A stretch of DNA of 64,000 nucleotides, taken from the NCBI RefSeq assembly GCF_001984715.1, contig NZ_MSPR01000011.1, positions 1-64,000 on the forward strand, given 5' to 3'. A program made the translations under genes and the position numbers. Shown here piece by piece: positions 35,837 through 44,083 of this stretch. Under the pieces are notes generated by a model. The model did not search any database and had not been told where the DNA came from. It saw only the letters and a list, made by a program, of their open reading frames with translations. This DNA is from Streptococcus azizii. GTDB taxonomy: Bacteria > Bacillota > Bacilli > Lactobacillales > Streptococcaceae. The stretch's first letter is position 1. The number at the start of each line of letters is the position of its first letter.

Positions 35837-36619
35837 TCAATTACCTACACTGCTGAATTGTTTCATGCCGTGTTTAAAGAGGGAGTAGTTAATCGTAAAG
35901 ATGATGAGGACTACGAGGGGGAGGAGGAGTCCAATGGTGCTGAGATTGAGGAAGTGTAGGGCTGGGAAGTAGGAGGTGAAGGCATAAGGAAAGACAAAGG
36001 TTAGTAAGATTTGAATAGCAATCGGGTAGATTTTAAGGGGATATTGAGCCATTTGGTTGAGGGAAAAGATTCCTACAGTAATAGGAAAGGAATCAACAAT
36101 CCAAAAGGCAAGGGCAGTTGGTCCTAGCTGGATTGCTGCATAGAGCAGACCGATACAGATACAGCTGAGAGCAAATAACAGTAGTTCTATCAGGTTCCAA
36201 TGAAGATGTAGCATCTGATAGGCTTTGGACGTCGCTATAATCCCGATTAGGGTCGTGCCAATTCCCTGTAGTTGAATCCGTTCTGAAATTAATTGAAAGA
36301 GGGGGTTGACAGGTAAAATCAGCAACCGTTCAAACTCTCCTTCACGGATGTAACGGCTACCAAACATCCATAGATTATCGAAGAAAATCAAATGAATCGA
36401 CCGCCCGATGGTGGACATCCCGTAGATAAATAGCATTTGCCCGTAAGAAAATCCTGCAATTTCTTTGATATTGCCAAAGAGGACGTTGAGGAAAATGAGA
36501 TAGACTAGCTGTTCTATGAGAGAGGACAGGAGTCCGATAAAGAAGTCCATGCGGTAGGACATAGCAGCAATCAAAAAGGATTTGATATTGTAATAATAGA
36601 GGGTTGCGTATCGTTTCAT
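35837..36619 (-). CDS. ABC-2 type transporter permease (1)
   Basis: 260 residues with six predicted membrane helices, ABC-2 superfamily (DUF990/viologen-exporter-like group). It is third in a three-gene operon (ATPase, permease, permease), separated by 6 nt from the second. The two permeases differ enough to form a heterodimer. The substrate is unknown; related loci export drugs or lipids. The start MKRYATLYYYNIKS is typical. Confidence 0.8.
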   Translation of the reverse strand: MKRYATLYYYNIKSFLIAAMSYRMDFFIGLLSSLIEQLVYLIFLNVLFGNIKEIAGFSYGQMLFIYGMSTIGRSIHLIFFDNLWMFGSRYIREGEFERLLILPVNPLFQLISERIQLQGIGTTLIGIIATSKAYQMLHLHWNLIELLLFALSCICIGLLYAAIQLGPTALAFWIVDSFPITVGIFSLNQMAQYPLKIYPIAIQILLTFVFPYAFTSYFPALHFLNLSTIGLLLPLVVLIIFTINYSLFKHGMKQFSSVGN

Positions 36620-36625
36620 CTTATC

Positions 36626-37405
36626 CTATCCTCCAAAAATAACCAGGCGTTTCTTTGCTTCCTGCCAAAGGAAGTACATCAATCCTGCTAGGATAGGTAC
36701 CCAGATAAGCTGTAGCCAAAAGAGATTGGTATCCACCTCTTTTCCCAAGAGGATATTGATGGGAAAATTGACTGCAAAGCTGTAGGGTAGAAAGCTGAGA
36801 ACTTTTGCAATAGGAGCAGGATAAAAACTCAAGGGCAAGAGTACACCTGCTGATAGGTTGAAAATTCCCTCCCGCAAGATAAGGAGTCCCCATGTGTTGA
36901 CGGTGTAAAAGGAGAGTAATCCAAAACCAAGATCCATCAGTTGAACCATAAACATACCAAGGAGACTGGTCAGCAGAAAGAGTCCCCAGGTCTTGGCATC
37001 AGGCAGGTAGAAGTTGGGATGAGCTAGAGGAATGATGATTAGGACCAGCAGGAATTTTACGGCTTCAATAATCTTTAGACCAATATCATTAAAGAAGAGA
37101 GCGGTAATGGGGGAGTAGGGCAGGAGCAGCTCGCCTGTGATATTTCCCCGTATAATGGAGCTGGCTAAATCACGTCCAATACCAAAACTATTGAGATTAT
37201 TCAGAAGGTTAGCGAAGATGATATAGGTGGTAAAGGTGGTGAGGTCATAGCCGTTCACCTCGGATTGGGCAGCGAAAATAGTTTGCCAGACAAAGAGAGA
37301 AACCAGTATTTTTACCAGCATTGAGACAAGTGTTGCGATAAAAAAGGACTTGTATTGCAACTGCAGAATGATCATCTGCCGGGTAACATGCAAATATTTA
37401 GTCAT
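36626..37405 (-). CDS. ABC-2 type transporter permease (2)
   Basis: 259 residues from ATG 37405, chosen because GAGGAGGGA lies upstream; the frame is open ten codons further. Six membrane helices. The N-terminus MTKYLHVTRQMIILQLQYKS resembles that of other streptococcal ABC-2 pairs. It overlaps the ATPase gene by 8 nt. It partners with the following permease. Confidence 0.8.
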   Translation of the reverse strand: MTKYLHVTRQMIILQLQYKSFFIATLVSMLVKILVSLFVWQTIFAAQSEVNGYDLTTFTTYIIFANLLNNLNSFGIGRDLASSIIRGNITGELLLPYSPITALFFNDIGLKIIEAVKFLLVLIIIPLAHPNFYLPDAKTWGLFLLTSLLGMFMVQLMDLGFGLLSFYTVNTWGLLILREGIFNLSAGVLLPLSFYPAPIAKVLSFLPYSFAVNFPINILLGKEVDTNLFWLQLIWVPILAGLMYFLWQEAKKRLVIFGG

Positions 37406-38381
37406 GGAGTCCCTCCTCGTAAATGCGTTTGACAATCTGTTCGATCGTGACTTCTTTTATGGTCACATCCTCAATCGGATATTGGGCAAAAGCAAGCTGG
37501 ATAATCTGAGCATTATTGAGGTGTTCGGTTTGGTAGTGAATCTCAAAATGATGCGAATCGAGCTGCTTCCATTCGAGGTGGGGAGCTGTCAGAGGAGCTT
37601 CGATAGCAGTGTGTGTGGTGAAGGCAATGGTCTTCACCTTGGAAAAATTCTCTTTCAAATGCTCCAAACCTCCATCATAGACCTTTTTCCCCTTATCAAT
37701 GATAACAATTCGCTCGCAGAGGCTCTCGATGTCTTGCATATCGTGAGAAGTGATGAGGAAGGTGGTCTGATACTCCTGATTCATGGTACGGATAAATTGA
37801 CGAATCAGCTCCTTAACACTGGCATCTAGTCCAATAGTAGGCTCGTCTAAAAAGACAACGGCAGGTTGGTGGAGAAAAATGGCAGCAAATTCGCATTTGA
37901 CCCGCTGACCGAGAGAAAGGTTACGAACAGGTTGGTTGAGAATACTGTCCAATTCCAAGAGTGCTGTCAGATGTTTGAGGCGTTCCTGATAAAGAGAATC
38001 GGGGACGTCATAAATCTTTGCATGGAGAAAGAAGGATTCGATAACAGGAATGTCCCATCGGAGGTGGGATTTTTGACCAAATAAGACACCGATTTGTCGA
38101 TTGACAGCAGTTCGAGCTTTTGATGGTTCTAGGCCGTTGATCAAGACCTGGCCCTCATCGGGATAAAGAACCCCTGTCAGCATTTTAATGGTTGTTGATT
38201 TGCCACTCCCGTTGGAGCCAATATAACCGATGATTTCTCCTTTTTGAACAGAGAGAGAAATATCTTTGACTGCTGCAATATAGCGTTTTTTGGGGTGGAA
38301 AAAAGACTGGATTGACCCGAGCAAGCCAGCTTTCTTATCCACAAGAGCGTAGGTTTTTGATAGGTGATGTGCTTCGATCAT
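37398..38381 (-). CDS. ABC transporter ATP-binding protein (ABC-2 exporter)
   Basis: 327 residues from ATG 38381 (GGAG upstream). Walker A is GSNGSGKST, Q-loop around LFGQKSHL, signature LSLGQRVK, Walker B VVFLDEPTIGLD, switch His in TSHDM. The long insert FFHPKKRYIAAVKDI before the first strand and the C-terminal extension (about 80 residues) are typical of ATPases that pair with DUF990-type permeases. First gene of the exporter operon, with its own promoter. Confidence 0.9.
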   Translation of the reverse strand: MIEAHHLSKTYALVDKKAGLLGSIQSFFHPKKRYIAAVKDISLSVQKGEIIGYIGSNGSGKSTTIKMLTGVLYPDEGQVLINGLEPSKARTAVNRQIGVLFGQKSHLRWDIPVIESFFLHAKIYDVPDSLYQERLKHLTALLELDSILNQPVRNLSLGQRVKCEFAAIFLHQPAVVFLDEPTIGLDASVKELIRQFIRTMNQEYQTTFLITSHDMQDIESLCERIVIIDKGKKVYDGGLEHLKENFSKVKTIAFTTHTAIEAPLTAPHLEWKQLDSHHFEIHYQTEHLNNAQIIQLAFAQYPIEDVTIKEVTIEQIVKRIYEEGLHD

Positions 38382-38409
38382 AAGGACTCCAAGATAAAAA
38401 AATAACAAA

Positions 38410-38423
38410 GGAAAACGTTTGCA
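38410..38423 (-). promoter_or_regulatory. candidate cre (CcpA) site
   Basis: GGAAAACGTTTGCA matches the catabolite-responsive element except for one end base. It lies at the predicted transcript start of the exporter operon, where binding would repress. Confidence 0.35.
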
Positions 38424-38429
38424 AAAATT

Positions 38430-38458
38430 ATTGTAGCACTTTGCTGTCAGAAAAACAA
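38430..38458 (-). promoter_or_regulatory. promoter of the ABC-2 exporter operon
   Basis: On the minus strand TTGTTT (38458-38453), 17 nt, then TACAAT (38435-38430) preceded by TGC (an extended -10). Confidence 0.6.
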
Positions 38459-38518
38459 GCGATATTTGGCTAGTTTTTGATTTTCAAAGCGTTTTTTTCA
38501 AAGAGTATCACACTGCTA

Positions 38519-39052
38519 TCAAGGCAATAGCTTCAGGACTAGGGCGGTCATCTCAGTCGGGGATTCGGTTTTTCCCTTGTTAATCCAGGTTTGGACAATG
38601 CCAAAGAAGGCATGGGCGAAGTAGACACTGCTGTAGTCTTTTTCTATCTCGGACAAGGAATCATGATTGATGCGGTCTGTCAGGTCATTGTTGATGAAAA
38701 GACGGACCTTATTGATGAGGAAGGCCTGGATTTCCTGACTACCATTATGGGTGAGGAGGGCAGATAGGAGTTGTTCGCGCGAGAGAAGGACGAAGATTTC
38801 AAGGAGAACCTCTTTTCTGTCCCGCTCATGCTGGGTGAAGATTTCTTCTATCTCGATAAATAGGGCTTCTTGGTAGGCTTCGATCAGCTGGTATTTGTCC
38901 CGATAGTGGGTATAGAAGCTGGAGCGACTGATACCGGCTGTCTGGGCGAGGTGGGTGGCAGTAATCTCATTAAACTGTTGGTGCTGTAAGCAGGTCACCA
39001 TGGCTTCTAAGATAGCTTTTTTGGTTTCTTCGCGTCGTGTGTCAGTTCCCAT
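38519..39052 (-). CDS. TetR-family transcription regulator
   Basis: 177 residues from ATG 39052 (AAGGAG upstream). The N-terminal HTH is clear: FNEITATHLAQTAGISRSSF, then YTHYRDKYQLIEAY. The rest is a helical ligand domain typical of the TetR_C group of YhgE-linked regulators. Two palindromes TTTTGGACA-N3-TGTCTAA lie upstream, one just before this gene, so it probably represses itself and the YhgE/Pip gene. The ABC-2 operon downstream on the same strand may also be affected by read-through. Confidence 0.88.
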   Translation of the reverse strand: MGTDTRREETKKAILEAMVTCLQHQQFNEITATHLAQTAGISRSSFYTHYRDKYQLIEAYQEALFIEIEEIFTQHERDRKEVLLEIFVLLSREQLLSALLTHNGSQEIQAFLINKVRLFINNDLTDRINHDSLSEIEKDYSSVYFAHAFFGIVQTWINKGKTESPTEMTALVLKLLP

Positions 39053-39071
39053 CAAATCTCCTTTTATACAT

Positions 39072-39092
39072 TTTTGGACAATATGTCTAAAA
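39072..39092. promoter_or_regulatory. TetR operator 1
   Basis: TTTTGGACAATATGTCTAAA, palindromic around GACA-N3-TGTC, 20 bases upstream of the regulator start. It is almost identical to operator 2. Confidence 0.65.
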
Positions 39093-39106
39093 ATAATTTT
39101 TAATAC

Positions 39107-39134
39107 TTGATTTTGCTTTCTAGCTTTGTATAAT
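39107..39134 (+). promoter_or_regulatory. promoter between the two operators
   Basis: TTGATT (39107-39112), 16 nt, TATAAT (39129-39134), directed toward the YhgE/Pip gene about 440 bp away. Operator 2 covers the expected early transcribed region. Confidence 0.55.
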
Positions 39135-39147
39135 ATACTATATCACA

Positions 39148-39168
39148 TTTTGGACAGACTGTCTAATA
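39148..39168. promoter_or_regulatory. TetR operator 2
   Basis: TTTTGGACAGACTGTCTAAT shares TTTTGGACA-N3-TGTCTAA with operator 1, 76 bp away. It lies right after the -10 of the plus-strand promoter. Confidence 0.65.
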
Positions 39169-39329
39169 ACTGTGTAGCATCCTAGCTGATAGTTAAAGAA
39201 AATGACTATATCACGGTTATTCGTCTTTCTGATTGCATTGGGAGAGTACGCTATAAAATCAACATCTGAATAGGCAGGGCAACCGAACTAAGAAATGAAA
39301 CAGTGAGGGAGAGCTTGTCACATATGATG

Positions 39330-39495
39330 GCGATTTCCTATTGTTCATTCGGTTTTTTAACGGCTTCACCTCTTGTGTAATTGAGTTCAGCCTAAAACCT
39401 CGGAAAAAAGATAGGCTTTCTTGTGTTCATCAAACACTGCGGCAGCCTCCTATTTTTCATTCGGTTTTTTGACGGCTTCACATCTTGTGTGGCGA
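39330..39495. repeat. BOX-like modules in the yhgE leader
   Basis: Two modules share TTCATTCGGTTTTTT followed by ACGGCTTCAC and CTCTTGTGT or ATCTTGTGT. Between them is the GTGTTCATCAAACAC hairpin. They lie between the promoter and the YhgE/Pip gene, so they would be transcribed in its leader. Confidence 0.65.
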
Positions 39496-39574
39496 CAGTG
39501 GTGGTTGATTGCTGATGAGTGTAAAGTAGGAAAACTGGATAGGTATTGCGAGATAGAGTATAAAGGAGAATATC

Positions 39575-42046
39575 ATGTTAGAACAAATAAAGTATGTCTT
39601 AAAAAAACCAAGCCTATGGGTTGTGATGGTGGGGGTTGCCTGCATTCCAGCCCTCTATAATCTGAGCTTTTTAACCTCTATGTGGGATCCGTATGGAAAT
39701 GTCAAAAACTTACCTGTTGCAGTCGTTGATGAGGATCGTTCCTCTGAATTTCAGGGGAAGGCTTTGAAGATTGGACAAGATATGGTGCAGTCTATGAAAG
39801 AAAGTGATAGCCTTGACTTCCACTTTGTCTCAAGCAAAGAGGCGAAAAAAGGCTTGGAGGCGGGTGACTATTACATGGTGGTCACCTTGCCAACTGACCT
39901 ATCACAAAAAGCAGCTACCCTTCTGACAGACAAGCCGGAGAAATTGAAGATTGAATATCAGACATCAAAGGGGCATAGTTTTGTCGCTGCCAAAATGGGG
40001 GAATCAGCCATGAATAAACTCCAAGCATCCGTGTCTGAGACCCTCACCCAAACCTATACGAGGGCAGTCTTTTCTAGTATGTCACAATTACAAGACGGTC
40101 TGGGGCAAGCGGCAGATGGAGCTGGTCAACTCGATCAAGGGAGTCAGGCTCTCGCAACTGGTGGTCAGACTTTGACAGATGGTCTAGGGGTACTGTCAAT
40201 CTCCACCAAAGCTCTATCAGATGGGGCCTCTCAGCTCCAGTCAGGGCTTGTTCGTTATACGGACGGCGTAGCCCAAGCCACAATGGGAGGAACGGGGCTT
40301 GTAAATGGTTTGTTATCCTATACGAATGGCGTAGAGAGTCTGGCTGGAGGAGCTAGTCAACTGGAGGACAAGTCTGCAGACTTGCTTGCAGGAGTCAAGC
40401 AACTACAGGCTGGTCAAGACCGGCTTCAAGACTTGGTTGATGGCGCGAATCGAATCAGTGACAGCTTGTCACAATTAGTCGTAGCAACAGAGTCATCAAA
40501 AGAGCAGGAGGAACGATTAACTAGTTTGCTCCAAGGTCTGTCTAGTTTACAGACAGGAGTGAACGATTTGAATACGCAGGTGTCAACTATGACCATTCCA
40601 AGTCTTGACACAGGTGCTGTTGCCACCAGCATGCAGACAGTCGCGACACAAGCTCAGGCTGTGATTGCCTCTAGTCAAGCGGATAAGGCAGCTAGTATAG
40701 CAGCCCTTCAAGCAACATCGGCCTATCAAGGAATGGCTGCTAGCCAACAAGCAGAATTAGTGGCGGCTATTGAGGCAGCTCCATCTACGACGGAGACACA
40801 AGCTCAGGCGATATTGCAAGAACTGGCTAACATGCAAACCAACCTTGTAGCTTTGGGAGGGGCAGGTGAGCTGACAAGTCAAGTGGCAGCTGTGAAGGCA
40901 GGAGTCCAACAATTAGCAGATGGTGCGAATCAAGCCCTGCCCGGCGCAACACAAGCTATTACAGAGTTGTCAGGTGGCCTCCACCAAGTAAATGGCCATC
41001 TCTCTCAATTAGCTTCCGGCAGTCAGAGTCTAGCAGGTGGAGTAGGACAGCTCCAGTCTGCCTTAGTGGGTGGTAGCGACCGTCTTGTTCAAGGTGTGAC
41101 GCTCTATACAGATGCAGTTGCTCAGTTAAGCAATGGAGCCAACCAACTGGCGGAAAACAATACCAAGGTCATGGCAGGTGCGGACCAACTATCCTTAGGT
41201 CTTGCGACCTTAAATAGTAACTCTGCCCCTCTTGTAACAGGTGTAGGGCGCTTAGCGGATGGTTCTAGCCAACTGCAGGCAGGTGCAGACCAGTTGCAAA
41301 ATGGTAGTCGAGAACTGGTTGGTGGAGTTGATAAGCTCCAGATGGGAACGGAACACTTGGCAACCTCCTTGAGTCAAGCCCATGAGCAATTATCGTTGGT
41401 TGCTGTGGAGCGTCAAAATGCAGATGCGGTATCCAACCCCCTTGTGCTATCTCACCAAGATACGGACAAGGTTCCAACCAATGGAGTAGGTATGGCTCCC
41501 TATATGGTGTCTGTTGCCTTGATGGTGGCAGCGCTGTCAACCAATGTCATTTTTGCTAAGCGCCTTGATGGAAAAGAATACACCTCACGTTCAGAATGGG
41601 CAGTGAATAAGTTGGCAATCAATGGCACGATTGCTACACTGGCTAGTGTGATTTTGTATGGGGTGCTTTGTTTGATTGGTATTGTTCCAAGCCATCCTTT
41701 CTCAACCTTTGCTCTCATTCTTCTTGCGGCTTGGACTTTCATGGCCTTGGTCACAGCTCTGATTGGCTGGAATCATCATTTGGGTTCTTTTGGGGCCTTG
41801 GTTCTTTTATTGCTACAACTGGGTTCAAGTGCAGGAACCTATCCGATTGAGTTGAGCCCGAACTTTTTCCAACGGGTGCAACCCTATTTGCCGATGACTT
41901 ATACAGTATCAGGGCTTCGTCAGACCATATCTATGGGAAATCAGATCCATCATCAAGTCATCATATTGCTGCTGTTTCTTGCTGGCTTTATGGTCACAGG
42001 TTTCCTTATTTTCCGACCAGTTCGATCATATACGAAGAAAAGATAA
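39575..42046 (+). CDS. YhgE/Pip family membrane protein
   Basis: 823 residues. One N-terminal helix (about 13-33) is followed by the conserved NLPVAVVDEDRSSEFQG stretch, then a long outer region (about 170-640) rich in L-x-x-G repeats (DGAGQLDQGSQAL-like), and five to six C-terminal helices (from about 655). This is the usual YhgE/Pip layout, related to phage-infection protein and to EsaA of type VII secretion. GGAG lies before ATG. Control by the divergent TetR is likely. Function unknown; often linked to membrane stress or drug export. Confidence 0.88.
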   Translation: MLEQIKYVLKKPSLWVVMVGVACIPALYNLSFLTSMWDPYGNVKNLPVAVVDEDRSSEFQGKALKIGQDMVQSMKESDSLDFHFVSSKEAKKGLEAGDYYMVVTLPTDLSQKAATLLTDKPEKLKIEYQTSKGHSFVAAKMGESAMNKLQASVSETLTQTYTRAVFSSMSQLQDGLGQAADGAGQLDQGSQALATGGQTLTDGLGVLSISTKALSDGASQLQSGLVRYTDGVAQATMGGTGLVNGLLSYTNGVESLAGGASQLEDKSADLLAGVKQLQAGQDRLQDLVDGANRISDSLSQLVVATESSKEQEERLTSLLQGLSSLQTGVNDLNTQVSTMTIPSLDTGAVATSMQTVATQAQAVIASSQADKAASIAALQATSAYQGMAASQQAELVAAIEAAPSTTETQAQAILQELANMQTNLVALGGAGELTSQVAAVKAGVQQLADGANQALPGATQAITELSGGLHQVNGHLSQLASGSQSLAGGVGQLQSALVGGSDRLVQGVTLYTDAVAQLSNGANQLAENNTKVMAGADQLSLGLATLNSNSAPLVTGVGRLADGSSQLQAGADQLQNGSRELVGGVDKLQMGTEHLATSLSQAHEQLSLVAVERQNADAVSNPLVLSHQDTDKVPTNGVGMAPYMVSVALMVAALSTNVIFAKRLDGKEYTSRSEWAVNKLAINGTIATLASVILYGVLCLIGIVPSHPFSTFALILLAAWTFMALVTALIGWNHHLGSFGALVLLLLQLGSSAGTYPIELSPNFFQRVQPYLPMTYTVSGLRQTISMGNQIHHQVIILLLFLAGFMVTGFLIFRPVRSYTKKR

Positions 42047-42111
42047 GAAAATCCCCAAATGAGAGTATGACACTCAGCAGTCTAAATAATCTGAGTTCAT
42101 ACACCTTATAG

Positions 42112-42158
42112 GATAAACATAAAAGACAGTCGAAATTAGACTGTCTTTTATGTTTATC
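42112..42158. terminator. long bidirectional terminator hairpin
   Basis: A 20-bp perfect stem (42112-42131 with 42139-42158) around a 7-nt loop, containing GACAGTC/GACTGTC and flanked by A/T-rich arms. It lies between the convergent YhgE/Pip gene and the cysteine-rich mini-protein operon. Confidence 0.85.
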
Positions 42159-42164
42159 AATTTG

Positions 42165-42275
42165 CTATAGTTTATTGTGGCAATGGGCACAACGCTCTGC
42201 ATGGTCACTCGTTTTTCGACCACAAATAGGACATTCAATAGTTGCTTTGATTAAAATTTCTTTTGATTTTATCAT
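42165..42275 (-). CDS. zinc-ribbon mini-protein (36 aa)
   Basis: A 36-residue frame with two metal-binding pairs: CPICGRK (residues 15-21) and CAHCHNKL (29-36). This CxxC-x10-CxxC spacing is a classic zinc ribbon. ATG 42275 lies 3 nt from the stop of the 50-residue gene, so they are co-transcribed. It is too short for standard gene finders. A truncated end of a larger zinc-ribbon gene is possible, but start, spacing and terminator look intact. Confidence 0.6.
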   Translation of the reverse strand: MIKSKEILIKATIECPICGRKTSDHAERCAHCHNKL

Positions 42276-42278
42276 AAC

Positions 42279-42431
42279 TTACCACCATCCGTTTTTCTTT
42301 TGACAAGTTCCGAAAGAGCTACATTTATGGTTTGATAGGTTATAATATATAGCTTCTTTACAATATTCACACTTGTTGCCTACTCCACGGTCTTTTTCGC
42401 AAGCGCACACCCATTCATTAGGATTACCCAT
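42279..42431 (-). CDS. cysteine-rich mini-protein (50 aa)
   Basis: A 50-residue frame starting MGNPNEWVCACEKDRGVGNK with six cysteines: CAC (9-11), CEYC (21-24), then C37 and C43. Likely metal binding. It lies between the 149- and 36-residue genes on the minus strand with short gaps, so all three form an operon. I do not recognise the family. Confidence 0.55.
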   Translation of the reverse strand: MGNPNEWVCACEKDRGVGNKCEYCKEAIYYNLSNHKCSSFGTCQKKNGWW

Positions 42432-42455
42432 AATAATAACCTCTATCTTTCTATT

Positions 42456-42905
42456 TTATTGAGCGGAATACCGCATAATCCGTTCAGCAATCATGTCACG
42501 GCGCTTAATGCTTTCTGACATTTTTACCATTTCGACATTTGAGCCATATAGAAATTTAGAAAAGGCTGAATTTCCAAGGGCTACCAACAAAACTTGTCGT
42601 TTATCGCCTAAATCATCGACATAAACTTGTACTGCATACACTCTAGATGAGAACATTCCTGCTTTGTTACTTATAACAATTTGTATATCCGCTGAGTCGT
42701 CAAATTGAGCTAAAGCTCCGCTGTTACTCGTGAGGTGTTCTGGTGTGGTCTTCCATTCGCTACAAATTTCATGAAGAGTCGCACCAATAGCCTCAACTGA
42801 TAGGTTAGTTGATAAGGAGGTCGGTTCTTCTTTAAGACCTACGATTTTACCCTTAATCGCAAATAAAACGACAACTCCTATCACAAGAAAAATTACTATT
42901 TCCAC
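42456..42905 (-). CDS. small membrane-anchored protein of unknown function
   Basis: 149 residues from GTG 42905, chosen because AAGGAG lies five bases upstream; the frame is open 15 codons more. One N-terminal helix (VEIVIFLVIGVVVLFAI) precedes an outer or cytoplasmic domain with ADIQIVISNK and VYAVQVYVDDLGDKRQVLLV strands and a charged helical end (MVKMSESIKRRDMIAERIM). Not recognised. It heads the three-gene operon next to the serine recombinase, so it is probably accessory DNA. Confidence 0.6.
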   Translation of the reverse strand: MEIVIFLVIGVVVLFAIKGKIVGLKEEPTSLSTNLSVEAIGATLHEICSEWKTTPEHLTSNSGALAQFDDSADIQIVISNKAGMFSSRVYAVQVYVDDLGDKRQVLLVALGNSAFSKFLYGSNVEMVKMSESIKRRDMIAERIMRYSAQ

Positions 42906-43016
42906 ACATTTCTCCTTTCTGTATAAACCGCCTATCTGATAGATAAGCACCTAAAAGACAACTTAAAACTCCTTCCTGCTTTCTTCAAGATCCCTGCTAC
43001 AATAGGGTTTGAGCGT

Positions 43017-43044
43017 GTTTTAGTTAACGGTCGTTAACTAAAAC
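43017..43044. promoter_or_regulatory. 28-bp recombination-site-like palindrome A
   Basis: GTTTTAGTTAACG and CGTTAACTAAAAC are perfect 13-bp arms around GT. Length and symmetry fit a serine-recombinase crossover site. A related palindrome follows in inverted orientation. Confidence 0.5.
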
Positions 43045-43133
43045 AATGAAAAATCAAAAAATGCCGACTTGGCAAGGCTTCAAAAAACCCGTCAAATCAG
43101 CATTTCTAATATTTTTTATTGATAACTTTGATT

Positions 43134-43161
43134 GTTTTAACAAACGACCGTCTGCTAAAAC
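43134..43161. promoter_or_regulatory. 28-bp recombination-site-like palindrome B
   Basis: Read on the minus strand it gives GTTTTAG, ACGGTCGTT and TAAAAC in the same places as site A, matching 22 of 28 bases. It lies 30 bp from the end of the recombinase gene and is inverted relative to site A. Confidence 0.5.
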
Positions 43162-43190
43162 ATTTTTACGAGTTTACTTTACTATTTTTT

Positions 43191-43850
43191 CTAGATTTTG
43201 TCAACAATTTTTGGGTTAATTTTTCTGTTTGTTTGGATATTGTTACGCTTCAGGACACTATAAATGGTAGCGGTGGAAATCTGGAGCTGGTTGGCGATGT
43301 CTCGAACGGTCAGTTCTTCTTCCAGATAACTTATAATAACTTGCTTTTCTTTCGATTTTGATATGCCTTTATTTCCCAACTGAACACCGCGTTCTCTGGC
43401 TTTACGCAGTCCGTCTTTGGTGCGTGCCGAAATAGCTTGAAGCTCCCACTCTGCCACATAGCCCAACATGAGGCAGAAGAACTTGCCTGTTAGCGAATCC
43501 GTTTCGATTTGTTCGTGAATGGATTGAAGGCGAATGTTGTAGCTGGTTAGCTCCGATATAATAGCAGACAGGTGGAGCATTTTTCTGGTTAGGCGGTCTA
43601 GCTTATACACCACAAAACTGGTTTCTATGCCACCTTCCGCACACTCTTTAGCGAGTTTGAGAGCTTTTTGAAGTTGCGGTCGCTCTTGCTTGCCGCCCGA
43701 TTCTTTTTCGATATAGAGTTTGTCGCAGAAGTTCAGGGCTTCTTTTTGGACTTCCAAGCCCAATTCTTGGCGGTTGTCTGTTGAACTAACACGGGTGTAG
43801 CCGATGGTGATGCTTCCTTGGTTTTGCTGTTGCTTGATGGTTTTCTTCAC
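43191..43850 (-). CDS. serine recombinase (resolvase/invertase family)
   Basis: 219 residues from GTG 43850 (AAGGAGG upstream). The catalytic motif is GYTRVSSTDNRQE with nucleophile Ser22, then the VYKLDRLTRKM motif with its arginine, the long E-helix, and a C-terminal Hin-like HTH (LTVRDIANQLQISTATIYSV). An extended -10 (TGCTACAAT) precedes it. It is a full-length small serine recombinase, as in plasmid or transposon resolvases and DNA invertases. It is the only mobility gene of the 42.1-43.9 kb island. Confidence 0.92.
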   Translation of the reverse strand: MKKTIKQQQNQGSITIGYTRVSSTDNRQELGLEVQKEALNFCDKLYIEKESGGKQERPQLQKALKLAKECAEGGIETSFVVYKLDRLTRKMLHLSAIISELTSYNIRLQSIHEQIETDSLTGKFFCLMLGYVAEWELQAISARTKDGLRKARERGVQLGNKGISKSKEKQVIISYLEEELTVRDIANQLQISTATIYSVLKRNNIQTNRKINPKIVDKI

Positions 43851-43966
43851 ATTTTCCTCCTTGCTTTACTATTGTAGCAGGGGTATTTTATTGGGAAATT
43901 CTAATTATTGTACTGCGCACTGCGCCATGTTTATTATTTTAATAAAGAATATCTGGCACCGGTAAA

Positions 43967-44014
43967 GCTAGAAATAAAAGAACAGCATATCATTACTATC
44001 CTTTTATTTCTAGC
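43967..44014 (-). terminator. hairpin after the LD-carboxypeptidase gene
   Basis: GCTAGAAATAAAAG (43967-43980) pairs perfectly with CTTTTATTTCTAGC (44001-44014) around a 20-nt loop. The flank has no strong T-run, so it may be a terminator or an mRNA-stabilising hairpin. Confidence 0.5.
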
Positions 44015-44083
44015 CGTAAGGTTTTATACTTTCCTAATAATTATTTTAATAGGTTTGTATATATCGTCCTTGTGGGGATTTTC

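Noticed and set aside
43046-43220. 57-codon frame starting MKNQKMPTWQG
   Set aside because: It lies across the recombination-site-like palindrome B and into the recombinase 3' end, with no ribosome binding site.
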